The notes beneath the pieces were generated by a model, which did no database searches, had not been told where the DNA came from, and saw nothing but the letters and a program-made list of their open reading frames with translations. Source: UMGS1279 sp045630265 (GTDB lineage: Bacteria; Bacillota; Clostridia; Oscillospirales; Acutalibacteraceae). Taken from it: 52,409 nt of DNA. The position numbers and the translations under genes are program-made. Shown piece by piece: positions 24,633 to 32,091 of the stretch. Each line of letters opens with the position of its first letter. Positions within the stretch are counted from its first letter, which is position 1. Where the stretch lies: positions 1-52,409 of the forward strand of contig JAZQSV010000011.1 of the NCBI GenBank assembly GCA_045630265.1. Direction: 5' to 3'.

Positions 24633-25829
24633 TTAGTTGGCGTACTCGTCTGCAAAGGTAGAGCAAGATTCAATACGAATCATATAATTTTCTACCAAAC
24701 GCTCTGCAGTCTTTGTTGCCTTCCAACCTGCCGAAGCTCTCTGGTTAAGCGGGTCGGCAGTACCGGCAGAACCAAGCTGTTTTACAATGTGCTCTAATCC
24801 ACCGTTTTCAATTTCGGTTACACCGTAGGCGTTAGCACCAAGCACAAGCGTAGAGTAAACTGAAACGCCTCCTTGTCCACCCTCACCGGGAGAAATAGTC
24901 GCTCCTTGCGTACACATTAAAGGCCTGTCAACTGTAATGCTCGCAGTACCATTACTGCCTGCAGTAACATCCACAATTTCAAACTGCTCACCAAAAGTGA
25001 TGACCTTTCGGCCGATAAGGCCTTCTATTTGGTCTTCTGTGATGGTTTCCAAAACCTTTACAGTATTGATACCATCTACAACCTCCGCAGTAATAAACTC
25101 CTTGTTTGTGTCGGTAAGGTTCTTGCCGTGCCAAATTTTTGCCTCATTAGACTCAACGAAACGCACGTTGCCTATTTTGCCGATTTCTCCATTGAAAAGG
25201 TTTTCGGGAGCGGCATATTTATGCGCATCAACCCATTCACTACTACGCATAAGGTCGTATGCAACATAGGGGTGGATAATAGCAACATAGCTTCCGTCAA
25301 TGGGCTTTGCAAGGTTGTTTTTAAGCTTTGCAGCCGCACGAAGAATAAGGTCAACGGTAAGCTTAGCATTAGCGTTTAAAGATGCACGCGAGGTAACAGG
25401 TGTAACTACGCCGTTTTCAATAATAGGCGCGTACATTACGTTTGTACCGCCGTTAAGCACCTCTCTTGTAACGGTATCAAGAGTTCTACCTGCCTGGTCG
25501 CCCAAAATTTCGGTGGCCTGAAGCATATTGTTATCAAGAGTGGTGAGTTTTAACATGTCAGGGATACCAACCCAACCACCGTACTGTGCTACGGTAGAGG
25601 TAACGGTAGAAACCTTAAGTTCCTGACCGTCAGGGGTTACGCCTTCAGATAAGGGCTTAGTTGCCTTTGGAAGGGGTGAGTATTTTCTAAACTCAATAGT
25701 TTTACCGTTTCCCTGAGGAATGGGGTGCTTCTGACCAAACTGGTCATGCACCAAATTTTCATTTGCATTGTCGCAAAGGAAATCCTTGTAATAGGTTCTC
25801 ATGTCGTTGGATAAGATTTTTTCGCTCAT
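24633..25829 (-). CDS. Major capsid protein, N4-gp56 family
   Basis: The 398-residue protein is recognised as an HK97-fold major capsid protein of the N4-gp56 group. Marks are an N-terminal LSNDMRTYYKDFLCDNANEN segment, IPQGNGKTIEFRKYSPLPKA, the LSEGVTPDGQELKVSTVTST strand pair, YGGWVGIPDML, and QAGRTLDTVTREVLNGGTNV near residue 115. IHPYVAYDLM and the C-terminal GGLEHIVKQLG and DPLNQRASAGWKA segments are also present. The length is normal and there is no disruption. It follows the scaffold-like gene by 24 bases, with AAGGAG before the ATG. No portal or terminase gene is found on either side. Confidence 0.85.
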   Translation of the reverse strand: MSEKILSNDMRTYYKDFLCDNANENLVHDQFGQKHPIPQGNGKTIEFRKYSPLPKATKPLSEGVTPDGQELKVSTVTSTVAQYGGWVGIPDMLKLTTLDNNMLQATEILGDQAGRTLDTVTREVLNGGTNVMYAPIIENGVVTPVTSRASLNANAKLTVDLILRAAAKLKNNLAKPIDGSYVAIIHPYVAYDLMRSSEWVDAHKYAAPENLFNGEIGKIGNVRFVESNEAKIWHGKNLTDTNKEFITAEVVDGINTVKVLETITEDQIEGLIGRKVITFGEQFEIVDVTAGSNGTASITVDRPLMCTQGATISPGEGGQGGVSVYSTLVLGANAYGVTEIENGGLEHIVKQLGSAGTADPLNQRASAGWKATKTAERLVENYMIRIESCSTFADEYAN

Positions 25830-25853
25830 TTTAGTTTGCTCCTTAAATTTAAT

Positions 25854-26558
25854 TTAGAAGCTTACATCCTCGCCCATAAGAGCTTTTTTTGCAAGCTCCC
25901 TTCTTTGCTTTGGAGAAAGTCCCGAAACACCGGTTCTAGTACCAAAGCCCGACCTTTGATAAAGGCCGTTTTCACTTGGTCTGCCCACCTTAAAGCGAAT
26001 ATTGTCAGCCATCTGCTTTGCGGCTGTTTCTGCTCCAAACCGTACCGAGCTGTCCATTATTTCATCAAAATGAAGTGCCTGATAAGCGGTTAGCATATCT
26101 ACGCCGCCATTTAAAAGTGCCTTAAAGGTCGGGTTTTCCATCTCCCTTGAAAGTTCAAAATCCTTATATCCCATAGCTACAATTTCAGCCGCTCTTACAT
26201 TATATTCCGAACTGTTTTGCTCGGGTATTGCGTTCTGCCTTACTGCTTGGTCGTTAGAATTTTCTTCCAAGGTAACTATATTAACCTGTTTTTCTTTTTG
26301 GCCTTCGGCCATTTTTTGTTCCTTAAAGCGCTTATTTATAATAGACTGTACCCTTTGGTCAAATGCCTCTTTGTACCTTCCTTTAATAAGCGCTTCGAAT
26401 TCCTCCCTGCTGTCGGCGGCACAGCTTTCTTTTTCGCCCGTAGCGTCTTTTGTTTCTGAATTTAGCATACTCTCGCCTGAATTTTCACTGTTTTCCGAGG
26501 TTGCTGCCTCATTTTCCACATTCATAACGCCTTGAGATTCAAGATTTTCTTTTTGCAC
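25854..26558 (-). CDS. Capsid scaffold-like protein
   Basis: Read from a GTG at 26558 behind AAAGGAG, the protein has 234 residues. The first 70 are acidic and low-complexity (Glu, Ser, Asn), followed by a charged helical part (FEALIKGRYKEAFDQRVQSI) and a helical middle with MENPTFKALLNGGVDMLTAY. A basic C-terminus ends in PKQRRELAKKAL. Position directly before the capsid gene, acidic helical composition and a basic C-terminus all fit a phage scaffolding protein. The open frame runs 26 codons further upstream through an inverted repeat, but no ribosome site supports that start. Confidence 0.6.
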   Translation of the reverse strand: MQKENLESQGVMNVENEAATSENSENSGESMLNSETKDATGEKESCAADSREEFEALIKGRYKEAFDQRVQSIINKRFKEQKMAEGQKEKQVNIVTLEENSNDQAVRQNAIPEQNSSEYNVRAAEIVAMGYKDFELSREMENPTFKALLNGGVDMLTAYQALHFDEIMDSSVRFGAETAAKQMADNIRFKVGRPSENGLYQRSGFGTRTGVSGLSPKQRRELAKKALMGEDVSF

Positions 26559-26591
26559 AAAAATTCTCCTTTCATCGTCTTTCCGAAGTGT

Positions 26592-26631
26592 CATACACCT
26601 TGGCGCCTTATTGGTGTATGCTCCCATTATA
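26592..26631 (-). promoter_or_regulatory. Promoter-proximal inverted repeat before the phage head module
   Basis: On the minus strand a perfect TATAAT (26631-26626) lies just upstream of an eight-base inverted repeat CATACACC/GGTGTATG (26620-26613 with 26599-26592) whose spacer holds the palindrome GGCGCC. The -35 region is poor (GGGGAA at 17 bases). The repeat would fall at the transcript start, so it may be an operator or a 5' hairpin controlling the module. Confidence 0.4.
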
Positions 26632-26666
26632 GCCATTTTGAAAAAAATTTCCCCCCACCCTTTTAA

Positions 26667-26695
26667 TTGACAAAGATTTTTCGGTATGATATACT
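26667..26695 (+). promoter_or_regulatory. Sigma-A promoter of the FabG-like gene
   Basis: Perfect TTGACA (26667-26672), 17-base spacer and TATACT (26690-26695), about 30 bases before the ATG at 26726. It is divergent from the phage head module. Confidence 0.75.
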
Positions 26696-26725
26696 TAAAA
26701 AAGATGAAAAAGAGGTGGTTTTTCT

Positions 26726-27457
26726 ATGTCTGAAACCGTAGTAATTACGGGCGGTTCAAGGGGCATTGGCTCCGAAACGGCACGGTTTTTTGCATCTAAA
26801 GGTTTTAACGTTTTAATAGGTTATAATAATAGCGAAAATAAAGCTATTGCTCTTCTTTCTGAGCTAAGAGAAAATGGCTACAATGCCGAAATTTGTAAGG
26901 TAGACGTTAAAAGCAGTGACTCGGCCAACGCTTTTGTTGATTTTGCACTTAAAACCTTTGGCTCTATTGACCTGCTTATTAATAACGCAGGTATAGCAGA
27001 GCAAAAGCTTATAACCGACATTACAGACAGTGACTGGGATAATATGATAAGCACAAACCTCACTGGTGTTTTCTACGTAACCCGCGCCGCTCTGCCGCAT
27101 TTTATAAACAAAAAAAACGGCTCAATTATAAACGTTTCCTCTATGTGGGGCGAGGTAGGCGCCTCAATGGAGTGCCACTACTCTGCCGCCAAAGCGGGGG
27201 TTATAGGTCTTACTAAGGCACTTGCCAAAGAACTTGGTCCCAGCAATGTAAAGGTAAACTGTATTGCCCCCGGTGTTATAGATACTGATATGAACCGAAG
27301 TTTCAGTTCTGATACTTTAAATACACTTGTGGAAGAAATTCCTCTTGCAAAAATTGGCAAACCCATAGATGTAGCCAAAGCAATATACTCACTTTACAAA
27401 TGCTCTGATTTTGTTACAGGGCAAATACTTGGAGTAAACGGCGGTATGGTAATTTAA
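26726..27457 (+). CDS. Short-chain dehydrogenase/reductase, FabG-like
   Basis: A classical SDR of 243 residues: cofactor motif TGGSRGIGSETARFFA at the N-terminus, NNAGIAEQ near residue 85, the catalytic serine in INVSSMWGE near 135 and the YxxxK pair in YSAAKAGVIGL near 152. The C-terminal VTGQILGVNGGM fits the FabG-type 3-oxoacyl-ACP reductase subfamily. No fatty-acid synthesis genes are adjacent, so the substrate is open. A good GAGGTGG site precedes the ATG. uvrC follows after 41 bases in the same direction. Confidence 0.88.
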   Translation: MSETVVITGGSRGIGSETARFFASKGFNVLIGYNNSENKAIALLSELRENGYNAEICKVDVKSSDSANAFVDFALKTFGSIDLLINNAGIAEQKLITDITDSDWDNMISTNLTGVFYVTRAALPHFINKKNGSIINVSSMWGEVGASMECHYSAAKAGVIGLTKALAKELGPSNVKVNCIAPGVIDTDMNRSFSSDTLNTLVEEIPLAKIGKPIDVAKAIYSLYKCSDFVTGQILGVNGGMVI

Positions 27458-27498
27458 AATTTTGAAATTGAATATTTTTTCACAGGAGGTGACCTAAT

Positions 27499-29322
27499 TT
27501 GGATATAAATAAGCTAAGAGCTAAAGCAAATTCCTTGCCGCTTAACCCTGGTGTTTATATTATGAAAAACGTTGCGGGCAAAATTATTTATATCGGCAAA
27601 GCTAAAAAGCTTAAAAATAGGGTTACCTCTTATTTTCGTAGTGATAAAAATCACTCCTTAAAGGTAAGGCGACTTGTTTCACAAATTGCAGATTTTGAAT
27701 ATATTATTTGCGACAGTGAGTTTGAAGCCCTTATTTTAGAGTGTTCTATGATTAAACAGCACTCCCCAAAATATAACATTCTTTTAAAGGATGATAAGGG
27801 CTACCACTACATTAAAATTACAAAAGAGCCATGGCCAAAAATTTATGAAGTCAAGCAAAAATTAAACGATGGTGCCGAATATTTGGGACCATATAATTCT
27901 GGCTGGATACTAAAACAAACAATTGACGAGGCGGTTAAAATTTATAAACTGCCTACCTGTCAAAGAAGGTTTCCGGAGGACTTTAAAAAGGGTCGACCCT
28001 GCCTTAATCACCATATAGGAATATGTATGGCGCCCTGCACGGGTAAGGTGGCTTATAAGGACTATTTAGAAGCGGTAGACTCTGCAATTTCCTTTATTAA
28101 AGGTGGCAGCAGTAAAACTGCCGAACAAATGGAAAAGGAAATGCTACAGTGCGCCGAAAACCTTGATTTTGAAAGAGCGGCAAAACTAAGAGACAGGATT
28201 TCTGCCCTGCGCCGTTCCACCGAAAAACAAAAGGTTATTACCTCCTCCTACAAAAATCAAGATGTGGTTGCATCTGCCCGACTTGAGGATACCACCTGCT
28301 TTGCAATTATGTCCTTTAGAGGCGGACGGCTTGAAGATATAAAATTCCACCTAATTAAAGAATCGGGCGACCTTTTAGAGGATAGAAGCGAATTTTTGGA
28401 ACGCTATTATAGTGATGAAACAAATATACCGCCCCGAATTGTTCTGGACGGTGAGATAAATAACAGCGATATTTTAGAAAAATGGCTTAGCGAAATTTCG
28501 GGACATAAGGTGTCCCTTGTTTTGCCGCAAAAAGGCGAACAACTAGAGCTTGTTAAAATGTGCACCTTTAATGCCGCAGAGCATTTGAGCAAACGCCATT
28601 CGGCCGAAACTGCGGGTACCGCTGCTTTGGATGAACTCGGCCGCCTTTTAAACCTAAAAACCCCGCCAAAATATATTGAAGCGTACGATATTTCACATAC
28701 TTCAGGTAATGAAAACGTAGCAGGAATGACGGTGTTTTTCGGGGGCAAACCGTTAAAATCGGCCTACAAAAAGTTCCGTATTAAGGGGTTTTCGGGTCAA
28801 GACGACTACCGCTCGATGGCAGAGGTTTTGGAGCGCAGATTTTCGGAATATACTACCGCTAAAGAAAAGGGCGAAACAGACGGTTTTGGAAGACTGCCCG
28901 ACCTTATTTTGCTGGACGGCGGTAAGGGGCAGCTTGGTGCTGTAAAACCCGTTTTGGAAAAGTTTGGACTTAATATTCCAATGTTTGGTATGGCAAAAGA
29001 CACCCACCATAAAACCAAAAAAATCGCCTCCTTAGAGGGAGATATTTTAATAAAAGCAAATAAACGCGCCTATACACTGATTGCCACCATTCAAGAAGAA
29101 ACACACCGCTTTGCAATTACCTACCACAGAAAAAGAGCAACCAAAAAAGGTCTTACGGCAGAGCTTTTGGAAATTGAGGGCGTAGGTCCCAGCAGAGCAA
29201 AACTACTACTTAAAGCCTTTAAGGGTGTGGCGACTCTGTCTGGCGCCACAGCAAAAGAAATCCACCTTGCCACCAAAATACCGTTAAAGATTTGCGAAAA
29301 TATAGAAAATTTCTATAAATAG
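27499..29322 (+). CDS. uvrC: Excinuclease ABC subunit C
   Basis: The nuclease subunit of nucleotide excision repair, incising on both sides of lesions. The 607-residue protein has the GIY-YIG domain (NPGVYIMKNVAGKIIYIGKA near residue 17), the UVR motif (MLQCAENLDFERAAKLRDR near 215), the RNase H-like C-terminal nuclease (IEAYDISHTSG, LILLDGGKGQLGAV) and a terminal helix-hairpin-helix (IEGVGPSRAKLLL). It starts with TTG eight bases after AGGAGGT. A strong terminator follows. Confidence 0.95.
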   Translation: MDINKLRAKANSLPLNPGVYIMKNVAGKIIYIGKAKKLKNRVTSYFRSDKNHSLKVRRLVSQIADFEYIICDSEFEALILECSMIKQHSPKYNILLKDDKGYHYIKITKEPWPKIYEVKQKLNDGAEYLGPYNSGWILKQTIDEAVKIYKLPTCQRRFPEDFKKGRPCLNHHIGICMAPCTGKVAYKDYLEAVDSAISFIKGGSSKTAEQMEKEMLQCAENLDFERAAKLRDRISALRRSTEKQKVITSSYKNQDVVASARLEDTTCFAIMSFRGGRLEDIKFHLIKESGDLLEDRSEFLERYYSDETNIPPRIVLDGEINNSDILEKWLSEISGHKVSLVLPQKGEQLELVKMCTFNAAEHLSKRHSAETAGTAALDELGRLLNLKTPPKYIEAYDISHTSGNENVAGMTVFFGGKPLKSAYKKFRIKGFSGQDDYRSMAEVLERRFSEYTTAKEKGETDGFGRLPDLILLDGGKGQLGAVKPVLEKFGLNIPMFGMAKDTHHKTKKIASLEGDILIKANKRAYTLIATIQEETHRFAITYHRKRATKKGLTAELLEIEGVGPSRAKLLLKAFKGVATLSGATAKEIHLATKIPLKICENIENFYK

Positions 29323-29354
29323 ACGCTACTTAAAGAAATAGATTCATAAAAAGC

Positions 29355-29394
29355 AATACCCCGCAGGGATGAAGTTCCCCGCGGGGTATTTTTT
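29355..29394 (+). terminator. Terminator of uvrC
   Basis: The stem AATACCCCGC/GCGGGGTATT, with an inner GGG/CCC pair, is followed by a T-tract, 32 bases after the uvrC stop. Confidence 0.85.
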
Positions 29395-29427
29395 AATTTA
29401 ATTTTTTAAAAAATTGCCCCTTTTCTA

Positions 29428-29456
29428 TTGATTATGGTGCTAAATAATGATAATAT
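29428..29456 (+). promoter_or_regulatory. Promoter of cdaA
   Basis: TTGATT (29428-29433), a 17-base spacer and TAATAT (29451-29456), about 35 bases before the cdaA start. Confidence 0.5.
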
Positions 29457-29490
29457 ATAATTAGATATATATAAATCAACTGAAAGTGAA

Positions 29491-30390
29491 GTGATATGTG
29501 TGGCAGCGATATGGTCCTCCATCGTTTCTTTCTTCGAGTTCCTTATTTATATTTTCTCAGGGATTGGCATTAACGATTTGCTCGATATTGCCGTTATTGC
29601 CTTTTTAATTTATAAGGCGATTGGCTTTTTCCGCCAAACCCGTGCAGGTCAACTTTTTAAGGGCATTTTCCTTATCCTTATAGTATTTTTTGTTGCCCAA
29701 ATTTTCGACCTTGTTATGTTAAAATGGCTAATTGGTCGGTTTATGGATTCTATTTTGATTGTTGCCGTTATTGTGTTCCATCCCGAAATCCGTAGAGGTC
29801 TTGAGCATATGGGTACAAGGGGCTTTAGTTCCTTTGGCCGTACCGCAAATATGGATAATAAAGCACTTACAATGCAGATTGAATCGGTTAGTAAAGCAGC
29901 GGGAATTATGCAGGAACAAAAATGCGGCGCGCTTATTGTCTTTGAGAGAAATACACAGCTTGGTGATATAGTTGCTACAGGCACCGTGGTAGAAGCAAAA
30001 ACCACCTCCGCGCTTGTTTGTAACATTTTCTATCCCAAGTCCCCCTTGCACGATGGTGCTATGATTTTAAGAGACGGCAAAATCCTTTCTGCAGGTTGTA
30101 TTCTGCCCTTGACCCAAGATAATGAGCTTAATAAATCCCTTGGTACAAGGCACCGAGCCGCTATTGGTATGAGCGAAAATTCCGACGCCGTAGTGGTTGT
30201 TGTTTCGGAAGAAACGGGCACCATTTCCGTTGCAGTAAATGGTAGCCTTAAACGCAATTTTGACGCTATTACTCTACAAACAGAATTGCAGTCTTTATTA
30301 CTTTCGGGAGAAACCCCACAAAAAGAAGCACTTTGGGTCAGCTTTATAAATTTCTTTAAAAAGCGCCACAAAGACGACGAAAAGGTTTAA
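29491..30390 (+). CDS. cdaA: Diadenylate cyclase CdaA
   Basis: A membrane-bound enzyme that makes c-di-AMP from two ATP. The 299-residue protein has three N-terminal hydrophobic helices (about residues 12-95) and a DAC domain with both active-site motifs: SPLHDGAMIL (DGA) near residue 185 and GTRHRAAIGMSE (RHR) near 224. The start is a GTG; the GTG at 29500 is an equally possible start because the ribosome site (GAAAGTGAAG) is weak. cdaR follows by 14 bases. The usual third gene, glmM, is absent from the group here. Confidence 0.95.
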   Translation: MICVAAIWSSIVSFFEFLIYIFSGIGINDLLDIAVIAFLIYKAIGFFRQTRAGQLFKGIFLILIVFFVAQIFDLVMLKWLIGRFMDSILIVAVIVFHPEIRRGLEHMGTRGFSSFGRTANMDNKALTMQIESVSKAAGIMQEQKCGALIVFERNTQLGDIVATGTVVEAKTTSALVCNIFYPKSPLHDGAMILRDGKILSAGCILPLTQDNELNKSLGTRHRAAIGMSENSDAVVVVVSEETGTISVAVNGSLKRNFDAITLQTELQSLLLSGETPQKEALWVSFINFFKKRHKDDEKV

Positions 30391-30404
30391 GGGGAGGTTT
30401 TAAT

Positions 30405-31685
30405 ATGAATAAAAACATCCATTCGACTACAAAAAAACTCCTCCAAAACAATAAATTCGTTTTGCTGATTTCAGTTGTGCTTGCTATTATATTTTGGGTA
30501 GTAATCAACGCCACCGCAGCACCGGAATCTGAAAATACCATTACAGGAATTGCAGTTAACATTCCTATTGAGAACTCGGTTGCGGGTGAACTTGGTCTTG
30601 ATATAATAGGTGAAATTGAAACAGTTTCGGCAAAAGTAACCGGCCCCACCTACGTAATAGGCGGCATAAAGGCGGAGGATATTGTTGTTACCGCCAACCT
30701 TTCCAACGTTACCGAGGCAGGCAAGTTTACCCTTGACCTTCGCGCCTCCAAAAAGAATTCAAGCGTTAGCTCAGAGTATGAAATCGTTTCGGTTTCCCCC
30801 TCTTCTATCGGCGTTACATTTGACTATATTGATACAAAGAAATTCACCGTAATTGCCAAGGCAAACGGTGCTTCGGCGGTTGAAGGCCTTTCGGCAGAAG
30901 ACGCTATAGTTACAAACGCCAGTAACTCTGAAATATCTATTAAGGGTGCACGTACCGAGCTTGAAAAAATTTCAAAGGTTGTCGCCTCAGCGGAGGTTAA
31001 TTCAGTTTTAAGTAAAACCGGCACCTTTGTTGCTAATCTTCTTCTTTATGATAAAGACGATAATGCTCTTGACCAGAAAAACTACACTATTTTGGGTTCG
31101 GATAACGCACCTATTGACAAGTTTGAAATTACCGTTCCCATCTTTAAAGAAAAAGAGGTTCCTGTAAAGGCACAGTTTACCAATCTTCCTAAGGCCTATA
31201 CAGAAAACCCTATTGCACACAACCTTAGCAGTAAAACAATTCTGATTAAAGGTCAACCCGAAGCGGTAGAACTTATTACCTCAATTTCTCTGGCTCCCAT
31301 AGATTTTGACCTGATTTCAAACGACAACTACATCTTTGAACAAGCACCCGTTTTGCCGGATGGAATTAAATGTGTTGAAAATGTTGAGAGTATTACAGTT
31401 ACAATGGATGCGGTTAAAAACTACACCGTAAAAACCTTTGACGTAAATGCCATTGCAGTAACGGGCGGTTCCAGTAATGTTACGCTCGTTCGTGCAATTA
31501 AAAACGTTAAAATAGTAGGCCCTAAATCGGTTATGAAATCGGTTGCCGCCTCCACCCTTTATGCAGAGGTTGACGCTACGGGTAAGGAAGCTGGACAACA
31601 CACAGTTGTTGTAAGAATTCGTTGCAAGACAAATGACGGAGTTTGGCAGGTTGGCACCTATACCGCAACCATTTTGGTAAAATAA
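30405..31685 (+). CDS. cdaR: CdaA regulatory protein CdaR (YbbR repeats)
   Basis: This 426-residue protein has one N-terminal membrane anchor (about residues 17-35, FVLLISVVLAIIFWVVINAT) and an extracytoplasmic region of four YbbR-type repeats, recognisable by recurring VTGPTYVI, SIKGARTELEKI, LIKGQPEAVELI and KIVGPKSVMKSV segments. CdaR-type proteins bind and modulate the diadenylate cyclase at the membrane. The gene is 14 bases after cdaA with a GGGGAGG site, so the pair is cotranscribed. Confidence 0.93.
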   Translation: MNKNIHSTTKKLLQNNKFVLLISVVLAIIFWVVINATAAPESENTITGIAVNIPIENSVAGELGLDIIGEIETVSAKVTGPTYVIGGIKAEDIVVTANLSNVTEAGKFTLDLRASKKNSSVSSEYEIVSVSPSSIGVTFDYIDTKKFTVIAKANGASAVEGLSAEDAIVTNASNSEISIKGARTELEKISKVVASAEVNSVLSKTGTFVANLLLYDKDDNALDQKNYTILGSDNAPIDKFEITVPIFKEKEVPVKAQFTNLPKAYTENPIAHNLSSKTILIKGQPEAVELITSISLAPIDFDLISNDNYIFEQAPVLPDGIKCVENVESITVTMDAVKNYTVKTFDVNAIAVTGGSSNVTLVRAIKNVKIVGPKSVMKSVAASTLYAEVDATGKEAGQHTVVVRIRCKTNDGVWQVGTYTATILVK

Positions 31686-31743
31686 AAATCTAATAATCAC
31701 AAATTTCACCCCGCTTCATAAACTGATAGTGGGGTGATTATAC

Positions 31744-32064
31744 ATGTGGACAGTTATTTCAGTTTGCCTTGTAATGATAGCATCACTTTACGGTCTTACC
31801 GAACTGCTTAAAAGGTTTTGGTGTTGGCTATTAAGACCGAAAGGCTCCCCTCCCGCCTTCTTTACACTGATACTTAAAGAAGATATTTTTAAAGAACAGT
31901 TGCGCTTTGCAAGAGAGTACATTTCTTGGGAACAAAGCAGCGCATTTGCAGGGATTTTGGTGGTAGACAGCTATCTTTCTGAGCAAAGTAAACTAGAGGT
32001 TAAAAGCATAATTCAAAACATACATAACGTTATAAATATAAAAAGCATTGAAACTGCAAATTAG
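31744..32064 (+). CDS. Small membrane-anchored protein of unknown function
   Basis: This 106-residue protein has one N-terminal hydrophobic helix (about residues 3-20) followed by a basic stretch (LKRFWCWLLRPKG), implying a cytoplasmic C-terminal domain. That domain has alternating strands and helices (FFTLILKEDIFKEQ, FAGILVVDSYLSEQ). I do not recognise the family. It lies between cdaR and recD2 on the same strand. Its ribosome site GGGGTG is part of a seven-base inverted repeat, TCACCCC (31706-31712) with GGGGTGA (31731-31737). Confidence 0.7.
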   Translation: MWTVISVCLVMIASLYGLTELLKRFWCWLLRPKGSPPAFFTLILKEDIFKEQLRFAREYISWEQSSAFAGILVVDSYLSEQSKLEVKSIIQNIHNVINIKSIETAN

Positions 32065-32091
32065 AGCGGTAAAATACGAAAGGAAATTAAA

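Noticed and set aside
25854..26636. Longer 260-residue form of the scaffold-like protein starting at 26636
   Set aside because: The extra codons lie in the inverted repeat and promoter region and lack a ribosome site, whereas GTG at 26558 has AAAGGAG.
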